Source of the DNA: CAYTLW01 sp964438735
GTDB lineage: Bacteria; Myxococcota_A; UBA9042
Assembly: GCA_964438735.1 (NCBI GenBank)
Contig: CAYTLW010000012.1
Span: forward strand, 1 to 64,000
Length of the DNA stretch: 64,000 nt
Reading direction: 5' to 3'
Part shown: piece after piece, positions 1-8,603 of the stretch
Position numbering within the stretch: the stretch's first letter is position 1
How the letters are laid out: each line of letters starts with the position of its first letter
The notes under the pieces: model-generated
Told to the model about the DNA's origin: nothing
Database searches by the model: none
The model's input: the letters and a program-made list of their open reading frames with translations, nothing else
Made by a program: the position numbers and the translations under genes

Positions 1-281
1 CCTTGACCTCAGCTTACTGATTCAGCTTGATCGTTCTTGCGATGGCCCTGGGCGCGATCTCGCCTGGCGTCTCAGCGGCCGATCAGAGGCCGGTCAGAGG
101 GCGACGGCGGTGTATGGCGGCCACTGGTTCAGTCCACGCCCGTGGCGGGCGGCTGGCACGCGGTCCAGGCTGTTGACCGCTCGCACGCCCGAAACCGGAT
201 CCGGCAATGAAGACCCCAATCCGAGGAGCCCTCCCCATCGCCACCTCTTCGTTGGCGACGCCGCCGTGGCAAATAGGGTAG
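1..281. other. Leading non-coding stretch, no gene recognised
   Basis: I see no convincing gene here. Short open frames exist on both strands, but they have no family resemblance and run into the M48 protease gene. The stretch lies just downstream of that minus-strand gene and so may be its 3' flank. Confidence 0.4.
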
Positions 282-2261
282 TCACCGCGGCAACAGGGGT
301 GGAATGGGGCAGCCGACCGCCTCGGCGACGCTACGCAGCAGCTCCGCCTCTTCGACCGTGACCTGCCCGTCGGCGACGACGCAGTGCGCGCAGGCGTCGA
401 CGAAGGCGCGCTTGGCGTACGGAACGGAGCCCTCCACACACTCCAGGGCCTTGTCCATGGCCGCGAACGTGCATGCTTTCGCCTCGCGCAGGTTGGCCCG
501 TGTGCGCAGCGCCGGTGGCAGCCGGGCCGCGCCCTTGCGAAAGGCCACGCCAACAGCGGCCGACTCCTCGTGGCCGGCCCACGCCAGGGCCGAGAGTATC
601 GTCGAGCAAGCCGCCGCCAGTGGCCGAATGGAGAGCACCTGGGGTTTGGCAGGCGCGCGGGCGCCCGGCTCCATCAGCCGGCGAAGCAGCATCCGGCGAA
701 GGGCGTACTCGAACACCGAGCGGGCGCCGTCTGCGTCGACCAGGGCATCGACGCTGGCCATCACCGCCCGCCGTTGCCTGTCGGATAACCGCCGCAGGGT
801 TGGCACCAGGGTCTCGACCAGCGGCAGCCGCAGGCGCTGGTCGAGCTGGTCGCAGTGTTGCTTCAGCTGGCCCGCCCGCCGGGCCACGCCGCGCGGCCCC
901 ATCCTGGCCAGCGCCGTCTCCTGGGCGGCCCGATGGGTCGGCTCCTCGTGCAGGGTCAGCGCATAGAGCAGCGCCAGCGCGTCGAATGGTTGCGACGCCG
1001 CGTCTCGCAGCACATCGGGCATCGCCGCCAACGCCTCGCCTCCCCAACGCAGGTCATCGGAGGTCGGCGCACCGACCCTGCCGATCACCGACTCTGGCGC
1101 CAGGTCAAAACGCTCCTGCGCTGCCGGCGCCGGGCCGCCCACTGGCTCGCCGTCCAGGGCCGACTGCTGGCCTGGCTCGGCGCGCCGAGCGCTGCCTTGC
1201 CCGGAGCTGGTCTCGATCCGCCGGGTACTGACCTCCCCGAAGCGCCCACGGAAGCTGGGATCGAGGCGCTTGATGCGCTCGGTCAGCGGCGGGTGAGTCG
1301 CAAAGAGGCCGCCCAGCCAGTTGTGCCGGAAGGCCTCACTGAAGAAGAGGTGCGAGAACTCCTCGGCAGAAGGAGATTGGATCGCCGCCGTCCTGCCTTG
1401 CCCGCCGATCTTCTTGAGCGCGCCGGCCAGGCCGTCACGATTGCGCGAAAACTGTACAGCGGCCGCGTCGGCCAGGAACTCCCGCTGCCTGGAGACGGCG
1501 GCCTTGATGATGCGCGCTGCCAGCAGGCCGAGCGAGCCGGCCAGCCACAGGGTCGCGCCGATGAAGAACAGCGGCCACGGTCCACCTCCGCGCGTCGACA
1601 CCCCCCGATGCCTCGTGGCCGTGCCCGCGCCCGAGCTCGCACGCAGGAGCAGCAAGCCGGTCTGCCCCAGCACGGTCAAGCCGTGCAGCAGGCCGACCAG
1701 GCGCATATTGAGTCGTGTGTCACCGTTGAGCAGGTGGCTGTACTCATGACCGATGACGCCCTGAAGTTCGTCCCGATCCAGGTGCTCCAGCGCGCCTTGG
1801 GTGACCACGACCGCCGCGTCACGGGGAGAGGCCGCCGCAGCGAAGGCGTTGATCCCCGGCTCGTTGGGCAAAACGAAGACGTAGGGCACCGGCATGCCCG
1901 CGGCGATGGCCATCTCCTCGGCCACGTTGAGCAGGACCCGCTCACGCCCCTCGGCGCGGGCTGGCAGCACCTGCCTGGCCCCCAACGACAGGGCGATAGC
2001 GCCTCCGCCCGAGTCGAGCGCACGCATTCGCACCAAGGCTGCGATGCCCATCAGGCCCAGGGTCGCCACCGCGACGAAGACCAACAGTCGCGGCTGGATC
2101 CAGACGAATCCCGGCCCCTCCTGCCCTACATGCCAGCCGGCCTCCGCCACGACGCTGGCGGCGTACACCACCAGGACCACCGACGCGATGGCCAGCAGGA
2201 GCAAGCCGATCAACCGCCAGGTCATTCGCCGGGCGCGGTCCTGGTGCTCGAAGAAGTTCAT
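282..2261 (-). CDS. M48-family zinc metalloprotease with long C-terminal extension
   Basis: Membrane-anchored zinc endopeptidase of the M48 (HtpX/Ste24-like) family, probably acting in envelope protein quality control. Two hydrophobic segments lie near residues 15-40 and 55-75. The catalytic HEYSH (HExxH) is at about residues 172-176, and a downstream REFLADAAA segment supplies the third zinc ligand. Family members are usually 280-400 residues; this one has 659. The extra C-terminal part of about 250 residues is alpha-helical-looking and ends in a Cys-containing region reminiscent of a TerB-like helical domain (weak). The gene lies 28 bp downstream of lemA in the same direction. LemA-M48 pairs are common in bacteria, so an operon is likely. 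Confidence 0.9.
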   Translation of the reverse strand: MNFFEHQDRARRMTWRLIGLLLLAIASVVLVVYAASVVAEAGWHVGQEGPGFVWIQPRLLVFVAVATLGLMGIAALVRMRALDSGGGAIALSLGARQVLPARAEGRERVLLNVAEEMAIAAGMPVPYVFVLPNEPGINAFAAAASPRDAAVVVTQGALEHLDRDELQGVIGHEYSHLLNGDTRLNMRLVGLLHGLTVLGQTGLLLLRASSGAGTATRHRGVSTRGGGPWPLFFIGATLWLAGSLGLLAARIIKAAVSRQREFLADAAAVQFSRNRDGLAGALKKIGGQGRTAAIQSPSAEEFSHLFFSEAFRHNWLGGLFATHPPLTERIKRLDPSFRGRFGEVSTRRIETSSGQGSARRAEPGQQSALDGEPVGGPAPAAQERFDLAPESVIGRVGAPTSDDLRWGGEALAAMPDVLRDAASQPFDALALLYALTLHEEPTHRAAQETALARMGPRGVARRAGQLKQHCDQLDQRLRLPLVETLVPTLRRLSDRQRRAVMASVDALVDADGARSVFEYALRRMLLRRLMEPGARAPAKPQVLSIRPLAAACSTILSALAWAGHEESAAVGVAFRKGAARLPPALRTRANLREAKACTFAAMDKALECVEGSVPYAKRAFVDACAHCVVADGQVTVEEAELLRSVAEAVGCPIPPLLPR

Positions 2262-2289
2262 CTGGCGTACCCCGACACGGGCGGGCGGC

Positions 2290-2880
2290 TCAGAAGGTGA
2301 CGCTGGGCGCTTCGCGCTCGGTAGGCTCGACGAGCTCGTAGAGGTCGGCCTCGTTGAAGCCCATGGGACCGGCCAACAACACGGCTGGGAACTGCTCCCG
2401 TCCCGTGTTGTAGAGCATCACATCGTCGTTATAGGCCTGGCGGGCAAAGGCGACGCGGTTCTCGGTCGAGGAAAGCTCCTCCATCAGCTGCTGCATGCTG
2501 GCGTCGGCCTTCAAGTCCGGGTAGGACTCGACCACCGCCAACAGCTTGCCCAGGGCGCCGGTCAGCGCGGCCTCGGCGCCCATCAGCGCTTTCATGGCAC
2601 CGGCTGCGCCCGGGTCAGCGGCAGCTTTGCCCTCCGCCGACACGGCCCGGGAACGGGCTGCGATGACCGCCTCGAGGGTCTCCCGTTCGTGCTCCATATA
2701 GCCCTTGGCGGTTTGCACCAGGTTGGGGATCAGGTCGTAGCGCCGCTTGAGCTGTACGTCGATCTGAGCGAAGGCGTTTTTGTAGCGATTCCGCAATGTG
2801 ACCAGCCGGTTGTAGATCGACACGCCGGCGATTACCACGAAGACGAGCACCGCGAGGAAGATGATCAGACCCATCGACAT
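2290..2880 (-). CDS. lemA: LemA family protein
   Basis: LemA-family protein of 196 residues, the normal size. One N-terminal membrane helix (about residues 4-22) is followed by the family hallmark around residues 28-62 (YNRLVTLRNRYKNAF, then QLKRRYDLIPNL) and a helical-bundle body. It is expected to be anchored in the inner membrane with the body outside. The exact biochemical role of LemA is not settled; it is often encoded beside M48 proteases, as here. The start is chosen because a GGGAGG ribosome-binding site sits about 7 nt upstream of the ATG at 2880. A second ATG two codons in is less well placed. Confidence 0.93.
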   Translation of the reverse strand: MSMGLIIFLAVLVFVVIAGVSIYNRLVTLRNRYKNAFAQIDVQLKRRYDLIPNLVQTAKGYMEHERETLEAVIAARSRAVSAEGKAAADPGAAGAMKALMGAEAALTGALGKLLAVVESYPDLKADASMQQLMEELSSTENRVAFARQAYNDDVMLYNTGREQFPAVLLAGPMGFNEADLYELVEPTEREAPSVTF

Positions 2881-2927
2881 GACATACCTCCCGATTCACA
2901 ACTCTCCGAGGCCGCGAGACCCCTGGC

Positions 2928-4775
2928 CTACTCGCGGCAGCAGACAGAGCAGCGGATGGTGCGGTTGTTGGTGTAGCTGTAGGTGGACGTGCTGTTGTTG
3001 TGGATCTTCGAGGCGTAGATGTTGTTGTTGCCGGACGAGGCGCTCATGTCGGGCTGGTCGCGCTCCAGGCAGATGCGCTCGATGTTGCCCGCGTGGGTGT
3101 AGTGGCCGCCGAAGGCCCAGCCGCGGTAGGCGGCCTTGAAGCCCTTGCCGCAGTTGTCGCTACCGAGCAGGTCGTAGCAGGGCGCCTTGTCGGGTGTGTA
3201 GCAGCGAGCGCAGAACACCGAGCGGCCGCCTTTCCAGTTGGTGCCTCCGGTGTGGTCGGTCTTGATCGGGTAGAGCAGGTCGTAGGATGAGCTGCCGAGA
3301 CTGTTGCCGGTGTTGCCGGGGTAGATGCACTCGATGTCGGAGGCGCCGTGGTGGCTGTAGTGGGTCGAGAAGGCCTGGCCACTGTACAGGTGCTGCCAGC
3401 CGGTCGGGCACTTCTTGGTGCCCCACCGCGTGATGACCGTGCCGCTGGAGTGCACGGCGCCGTTGATCTTGCCGGTGACGGTCAGGTCGCCCTTGATCTC
3501 CAGCCCGGTGGGCGAGGTGATGGCGCCGTCTACGATGAGGTTGCCCTTCACCTGCACCTTCTTGTTGCTCAGGGTCTGGATGCTCACACACCAGCTCTTG
3601 ATGGCGCCGTCGTTGCCGTTGTTCAGGAAGGCGCCGTCGGTAACCACAATGCGCCACTTGCCCTTGGGGTTCTTGTTGACCCAGCCGCCCAGGTCACCTT
3701 TGACGGGCTTGGTCTTGCCCGGGAAGGCGGTGGAAATGCTCTTGCCTGTGGCGTTCTTGTTCAACAACAGGAACTCGACGTTGTTGGGGTCGAAGACCTT
3801 GACGGTGACGTCCTTGAGGTTGCTGTTGGTCAGGCTCACCTCGATATCCAGCTTCTGGGCCAGGCCGATGTCGGGGAAGGTCAGGGTGTCCGCCACGCCG
3901 ACGGGGTTGTTGTCGGGGATCGGCACGTTGCTCTTGCCGCAGGTCTTGTCCACGAACTGGTTGTGGATCAGGTAGTTGCTGATCTCGTCGATGCCGTCCT
4001 TGGGCAGCGCCGATGGGTCCATCGCCTTGACACATTTGAGCGTGCCGTCCGGGTTGATGCCCTTGACCACCTCGCCGGCCACCTTGCACTCGCCCGAGGG
4101 GATCTTGATGCCCGACAGCTTGCTGCCGTCACCAAGGAAGCTCGCCGCGCTGACCGATGTGGCGCTGATCGCCTTGGCCTTGAGCGCGTTGCCGCCAAGG
4201 TCCACATCTTGGTCGAACTTCATCTCGGCCACGCTCACGCAGCCGGTGCACTGCACGTCCAAAGCGCTGTTGGCGGGACCGCCCTTGGTCTTGGCCCCGG
4301 CATAGGTGAAGCCCACCTTGCCCGCACCGATGCTGCCCGCCTTGATCTGGGCGCCCGTCACGCAGCCGGAGCACGCGATGGAGGCCGCGCTGGCCGAGTG
4401 CAAGGCCCAAGCGACGGTGTGCAGCTGCGAACGCGGCAGTTCGGGGTCGCTGTCGATCTTCAGCCCGAGGAAGCCTTTGGGCAGCTGTTTGAAGAGCCCC
4501 GCCGGGATCGCCTTGACCGAGCCAAGGACGTGGATGAAACGGCCGGATTTGACGGTGATCTTCACCGGCCCCTCCTTCCAGGCTGCGGTGCCGCCGTTGG
4601 GCACCGAGTAGAGGGCGAACTCCACGACGTAGGCGCCGTCCGCGGCCGCTCCGCCGCTGGACTGCAGCGCCCCTTCGACGACGAGGGTCCCGGGCATGGC
4701 GCTGGCTGGAGCTGCGAAGACCGCGACCGCGAAGGCGGCGGCGATGGCGGCGATCAGGCGAGTCGGCTGTTGCAT
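2928..4775 (-). CDS. Secreted P-domain protein with short-chain-collagen-like Cys-rich C-terminus
   Basis: Secreted 615-residue protein. It has a Sec signal peptide (residues 1-26, ending PASA), an N-terminal beta-rich domain (about 28-135) and a Cys-pair motif CSGCV/CTGCV. A GGNALKAK...GDGSKLSGI stretch of the tail-fibre or low-complexity beta type (about 194-223) follows. Next comes a proprotein-convertase P/Homo-B domain (about 287-400, with NPKGKWRIVVTDGAFLNNG), then a Cys-rich domain (about 446-615). That last domain has two related halves (CPTGW..YSG..THYSHHG and CGKGF..YRG..GHYTHAG), each followed by CxxC. It resembles, from memory, the C-terminal domain of animal short-chain (spongin-like) collagens. 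The first 400 residues are paralogous to three proteins encoded at 28.6-34.5 kb, but their C-terminal domain is different. No protease domain is present. Confidence 0.8.
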   Translation of the reverse strand: MQQPTRLIAAIAAAFAVAVFAAPASAMPGTLVVEGALQSSGGAAADGAYVVEFALYSVPNGGTAAWKEGPVKITVKSGRFIHVLGSVKAIPAGLFKQLPKGFLGLKIDSDPELPRSQLHTVAWALHSASAASIACSGCVTGAQIKAGSIGAGKVGFTYAGAKTKGGPANSALDVQCTGCVSVAEMKFDQDVDLGGNALKAKAISATSVSAASFLGDGSKLSGIKIPSGECKVAGEVVKGINPDGTLKCVKAMDPSALPKDGIDEISNYLIHNQFVDKTCGKSNVPIPDNNPVGVADTLTFPDIGLAQKLDIEVSLTNSNLKDVTVKVFDPNNVEFLLLNKNATGKSISTAFPGKTKPVKGDLGGWVNKNPKGKWRIVVTDGAFLNNGNDGAIKSWCVSIQTLSNKKVQVKGNLIVDGAITSPTGLEIKGDLTVTGKINGAVHSSGTVITRWGTKKCPTGWQHLYSGQAFSTHYSHHGASDIECIYPGNTGNSLGSSSYDLLYPIKTDHTGGTNWKGGRSVFCARCYTPDKAPCYDLLGSDNCGKGFKAAYRGWAFGGHYTHAGNIERICLERDQPDMSASSGNNNIYASKIHNNSTSTYSYTNNRTIRCSVCCRE

Positions 4776-4801
4776 GGGGCTTCTCCCTCGGTGTTATCTC
4801 A

Positions 4802-4816
4802 CGACAGGGACTGTCG
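4802..4816. promoter_or_regulatory. Short perfect palindrome in divergent intergenic region
   Basis: CGACAG-gga-CTGTCG is a 6-3-6 inverted repeat about 26 bp upstream of the P-domain gene start, in the 259-bp region between it and the divergent calpain gene. It could be an operator or a leader hairpin. It is short, so chance is a real alternative. Confidence 0.25.
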
Positions 4817-5034
4817 GATCGAATTGGTTGCCACTGTCCGAAGAGCGACGCGGCGTTCTGATGTGGGCGGATCCTATCACTTGGCGACGGCCCTCGCTAC
4901 GCGGGGTGCGCGGACACCGCCTCGCGCGCGAGTGCCGCGTTCGTACCTGTCATTGTGCGTGGGGCGGGCCTACCATGACCGCGAACCCCGGCTCGCCTGC
5001 GCGCCGGTTCGCCTGCCCACCCATGGGGACCGCC

Positions 5035-6843
5035 GTGAAATACCAGCAGAAGCCACAAGCCGTTCAGACCAAGGAATCCGACAGCCCGGCCAGCCCGGCA
5101 CCGGAAGCCCAGGGACCCCAGGCGGGCGTGGATCGCGATTCGTTGAAGTCCATGAACTACGTCGACGGCGCCGCAGCGGTCGCGCCGGTACAGGCCAAGG
5201 CCAGCGGCGCGCCCGTGCAGATGGACCGCACCGCCGGTGCCATCACCGAGCTCTCCACTGCGGTGGTCGACAAGATGATCGCCGCCCTGAAGCCCACGGC
5301 CGGCTGGCCGGAGCTGGTCGAGATGTGGCGCCAGGCTACCAATGGCGGCGCCGACCCCATCAGCCCCTCGGACAAGGACGACATCACCATCGAGCTGCTC
5401 ATCATGATCGAGTCGGCCTTCACCTTCGACGGTGAGGCGAGCCTGGACGCGCTCTGGGACGACAACAAGCTCATGAATCGGGCCCTGAAGGCGGTCGAGA
5501 AAGCGGCCACGCCCGAGGAGGAGAAGCCGGTCGAAGAAGAGCCGGAGGCACCGCCGGTCGTACTGCCCAAGCCGGGCACCTTCGGCATCGTCACCGAAGA
5601 CGCCGAGTTGATCCTCGAGGACTCCAGCAAGATCACCCTCAAGTCCGGCGAGTGCGTCGAGACGCGGCGCGGCCACGATGGTCGCCTGGTGGTCGAGGTC
5701 CAGACCGGTCAGGCGGGCAAGGTGGGCACCATCGATCCGGCCCTCTTCAAGCAGCAGCCCCGGCTGACCAAGGAGGACGACGGCAGCAGCGACGACTACA
5801 GCTACCAGAAGTACGAGGGCGAGCTCTTCCTGGCCCGCGACGGCGTCAAGGCGCCCACCGTGCAGGACGTGGACCAGGGCTCCATCGGCGACTGCTACCT
5901 CATCGCCGCCATGGGCGCGGTGGTGGCGTCGAATCCCGGCATCATCGAGAACATGATCTCCTTCGACTCGGGCACCGGCCTGTTCACGGTGACCTTCCAG
6001 GAGATGCAGCGCGGCGGCACCTTCAAGCCGCATAAGGAGACTGTCGACACCTACATGCCTACCCGCCGCGGCGGTGGCGATGGCCCTGGCCGCATGGCCT
6101 ACGCCATGAGCGACAGCAAGTTCAATCCGAACAACCAGGCCCTCTGGCCGGCCATCATCGAGAAGGCCTACGCCAAGTGGAAGGGCGGCTACGACGAGAT
6201 CGGCGACGGCGGCGTGTCCTCCAAGGCCATGGAGTCCTTCACCGGCGTGCGCAGCACCCGCGCGGCCATGCCCTCCGAGGACAAGGTCGTGCCCATGTTC
6301 GAGAAGTGGCAGGCCGAGAACAAGGCGGTGGTCTGTGGCACGCTGGACGAGATCCAGCAGCGCAGCATCGAGGGCATCTTCGAAGGCACCGGCAGTGGAC
6401 CGTACCGCGGCACGCTGAAGGACAAGGAAGGCAACGCCGCTGAAGTGAAAAAGAACACCCTGAGTATCCGCGACGGCGAGGGCAACTCCGGGCGGATTCG
6501 CGACGACGGCAAGGGCGAACTCAACGGTTCGGACCTGGACAATGGCACGGTCAACTACGACGGCGGCGCCACGGCGTTCACCTACAAGGACGACAAGGGC
6601 CCGGCCGCGGCCGCCGACTTGAAGGCCACCTACGAGTACGAGGGCACCACGTCCCAGGACCTGAACATCCATGGCGACCACGCCTACATCTTCCGCGAGG
6701 TGAAGGACGGCATGCTGCAGTTCCACAACCCGTGGGGGCCAGCTGCGCACAAGCATCCCAAACCCGTCACAGGCGCCCAGTTCCGCCAGTACTTCCAGAC
6801 CATCGGCGTGAACGCCGCCATCCCGCAGCAGAATGACGACTGA
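5035..6843 (+). CDS. Calpain-family cysteine protease
   Basis: Calpain-type (C2) papain-fold cysteine protease of about 602 residues with no signal peptide. The nucleophile motif is DQGSIGDCYLIAAM; the His is in GDHAYIFREV and the Asn in FHNPWG near the C-terminus, so the catalytic triad looks complete. Upstream of the protease are a Gln/Pro-rich N-terminus with an NYVDGAAAVAPVQ stretch, a helical segment, a Glu/Pro-rich linker and a small SH3-like beta segment. The N-terminal stretch is reminiscent of cargo or toxin proteins in this lineage (recollection only). The GTG at 5035 is preferred because GGGGA lies 5 nt upstream; in-frame ATGs at 5023 and 4975 are alternatives. Its stop overlaps the next gene by 11 bp, suggesting translational coupling. 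Calcium dependence cannot be judged. Confidence 0.85.
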   Translation: MKYQQKPQAVQTKESDSPASPAPEAQGPQAGVDRDSLKSMNYVDGAAAVAPVQAKASGAPVQMDRTAGAITELSTAVVDKMIAALKPTAGWPELVEMWRQATNGGADPISPSDKDDITIELLIMIESAFTFDGEASLDALWDDNKLMNRALKAVEKAATPEEEKPVEEEPEAPPVVLPKPGTFGIVTEDAELILEDSSKITLKSGECVETRRGHDGRLVVEVQTGQAGKVGTIDPALFKQQPRLTKEDDGSSDDYSYQKYEGELFLARDGVKAPTVQDVDQGSIGDCYLIAAMGAVVASNPGIIENMISFDSGTGLFTVTFQEMQRGGTFKPHKETVDTYMPTRRGGGDGPGRMAYAMSDSKFNPNNQALWPAIIEKAYAKWKGGYDEIGDGGVSSKAMESFTGVRSTRAAMPSEDKVVPMFEKWQAENKAVVCGTLDEIQQRSIEGIFEGTGSGPYRGTLKDKEGNAAEVKKNTLSIRDGEGNSGRIRDDGKGELNGSDLDNGTVNYDGGATAFTYKDDKGPAAAADLKATYEYEGTTSQDLNIHGDHAYIFREVKDGMLQFHNPWGPAAHKHPKPVTGAQFRQYFQTIGVNAAIPQQNDD

Positions 6844-7753
6844 GCCGCGCTGCGACCGCATTGTCGGTCCCGACGACGACCTGCGAGCCATCCTCGACGA
6901 GGTGGCCGATGGCGCCGTAGTGGGCCTGCCCGCCGGCACCTGGACGGGTCCGGGTATGATCGGGCGTTCGGTGACGCTGGTCTCGCTGGCTGGATCCGGT
7001 GAGACCACTATCGACGGCCAGCGCCAGGGACCGGTGGTGCACGTGCAGGCGGACGGCTTGACGGTGAAGCTGATCGGCCTGGTGTTGCGCAACGGCTTCG
7101 CTGAGACCGGCGGTGGTGTGCGTCTGGACGGCTTCAGCGAGCTGCATGTGCAGGACTGCATGCTGCGCGACAACAAGGCCGGGCAGGGCGGCGGGGGCGG
7201 TGCCCACGCGGACGCAGGCGACCTGATCCTGACGCGCTGCCGCCTCTTCGATAACACCGGCAAAGGCGGCAATACGTTGCTGATCGACGGCGTCGCCGGG
7301 GCCCGCGTCGACACCTGCTTGCTGGTCGGCGATGACAGCGCGTCGTCATCGGCGATGCGGGTGGGAGATGGCGCAGAGGTGACGGTCCACGGCAGCACCG
7401 TGGTCGCCGAGGGCGGCGGCGCCGCGCTTCAGGTCTCCGGAACCGCCTCGCGTCGGCCCACGGTCAAGGTCCACGGCAGCCTGTTGAGCGGCAGCCCCGC
7501 CATGGATCTGTCCGCTACCCACGCCGGCCGCGTACACGTCTCCGAGAGCCTGCTCTCCAGCCCGGCGCAAGGCGTCTACAAGCCGGCGGGCAAGGTGCTG
7601 GTCGATGCGCCCTGGTTCGAACGCGACGGCGCCGAACCCTATCGTCCGGGCCGCCCTTCCATGGCCCATGGCCTGGTGGCGCGCGGTGAGGGCGATGACC
7701 TGGTCGGCCGGCCGCGTCCGGCTGCCGGTGCCACCGCCGGCGCATTCCAATAG
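6833..7753 (+). CDS. Right-handed beta-helix protein
   Basis: A 306-residue protein predicted to fold as a right-handed parallel beta-helix (pectate-lyase-like). Repeated short rungs are visible, such as TTIDGQRQGPVVHVQ, LKLIGLVLRNG-like strands, LHVQDCMLRDN, LILTRCRLFDN and ARVDTCLLVGDD. Such domains bind or cleave polysaccharide, or act as structural parts of surface or effector proteins. No catalytic residues or signal peptide are evident. The gene overlaps the calpain gene by 11 bp, so the two are probably co-translated and functionally linked. A role as partner, immunity factor or structural component is open. Confidence 0.75.
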   Translation: MTTEPRCDRIVGPDDDLRAILDEVADGAVVGLPAGTWTGPGMIGRSVTLVSLAGSGETTIDGQRQGPVVHVQADGLTVKLIGLVLRNGFAETGGGVRLDGFSELHVQDCMLRDNKAGQGGGGGAHADAGDLILTRCRLFDNTGKGGNTLLIDGVAGARVDTCLLVGDDSASSSAMRVGDGAEVTVHGSTVVAEGGGAALQVSGTASRRPTVKVHGSLLSGSPAMDLSATHAGRVHVSESLLSSPAQGVYKPAGKVLVDAPWFERDGAEPYRPGRPSMAHGLVARGEGDDLVGRPRPAAGATAGAFQ

Positions 7754-7773
7754 GTTCAACGCGCACACCATCG

Positions 7774-7944
7774 CTAGGAGCTTGATTCGCTACGGAGGTT
7801 CTGCCGATGGTCGTCGAGGTGCAAGGCATGTGTGTTCTGCAAGGCGCAGGACTGGCCGTAGTCAATTCAAGCTCTTGCGGGACGCGCAGGCCGCCGTCAG
7901 ATCGGCGTTCAGCGGTCGGACCGGAGTGCGAATCAAGCTCCTAG
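7774..7944. repeat. Inverted-repeat element with three related arms (MITE-like or structured RNA)
   Basis: A perfect 17-bp inverted repeat (ctaggagcttgattcgc at 7774-7790; its complement at 7928-7944) bounds a 171-bp stretch that fills most of the gap between the beta-helix and SRPBCC genes. A third, imperfect complementary arm lies inside at 7856-7876. It also extends the pairing by CCGTAG against CTACGG at 7790-7795. The left arm could therefore pair with either right-hand copy. The organisation suggests a small non-autonomous mobile element (possibly composite) or a leader RNA with alternative hairpins. No other copy was noticed in this window. The right arm ends 9 bp before the next start codon. 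Confidence 0.6.
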
Positions 7945-7953
7945 AGGGTCGCC

Positions 7954-8508
7954 GTGAAACGCCTGCGCTTTCTGCTGCTCGTGGTGGGTGGCTTCTTCAT
8001 CTTCGCCGCGCTCATCGGCAGCCTGCTGCCGGGCCGCTACGACGTGCAACGCAGCACCACCGTGAGCGCGCCGCCGCAAATGGTCTACGAGCAGGTCATC
8101 GACCTGCGCAAACACGAAGCCTGGGCGCCCTGGCGCAAAGCCGACCCCAGCTATGTCTTCCACTACGGCGACCGGACCCGCGGCATCGGCGCCACCATGA
8201 CCTGGCAGGGCGAGTCCTCCTCGGGGGGCATGCGCATCGCCAAAGCCACGCCGGGTCGCTTCATCGAGAACCGCCTGCATTCGCCGGATATGGGGGAGAC
8301 CATCGGCACCTGGACCTTCGAACCCCACCCCAAGGGAACACACGTCACCTGGCGCTTTCGAGGCGACATCGCGGGCCCTGTCGGCGGCTGGATGGCCATC
8401 TTCATGGACGTCATGCTCGCGCCCTTCTTCGAGGATGGGTTGAAGGACCTGCGCCGAGTTGCGCAAGCGGCAAAGTTGCCCGCAGAGGCCTCTGCTTCCG
8501 GGCGCTGA
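7954..8508 (+). CDS. SRPBCC (START-like) family protein, membrane-anchored
   Basis: A 184-residue protein with one N-terminal hydrophobic helix (about residues 5-26) followed by a SRPBCC/polyketide-cyclase-like domain. The typical features are VSAPPQMVYEQVIDLRKHEAWAPW and alternating strands ending in a long C-terminal helix. Such domains bind hydrophobic ligands in a deep cavity; the ligand here cannot be inferred. GTG is the likely start. The inverted-repeat element ends 9 bp upstream and could affect its expression. Confidence 0.75.
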   Translation: MKRLRFLLLVVGGFFIFAALIGSLLPGRYDVQRSTTVSAPPQMVYEQVIDLRKHEAWAPWRKADPSYVFHYGDRTRGIGATMTWQGESSSGGMRIAKATPGRFIENRLHSPDMGETIGTWTFEPHPKGTHVTWRFRGDIAGPVGGWMAIFMDVMLAPFFEDGLKDLRRVAQAAKLPAEASASGR

Positions 8509-8603
8509 ACTAATCGATTCCAGGCAGTTGTGAATCGCCTGGCACCTCGCGGCTGCCGCCGATGGTACCCGGTAAGGGCGGATGAGCGCGCGGAGGGGCA
8601 GGC

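Noticed and set aside
8520..8542. Hairpin CCAGGC/GCCTGG after the SRPBCC gene as a terminator
   Set aside because: Six-bp arms with an 11-nt loop and no T-tract are too weak to call.
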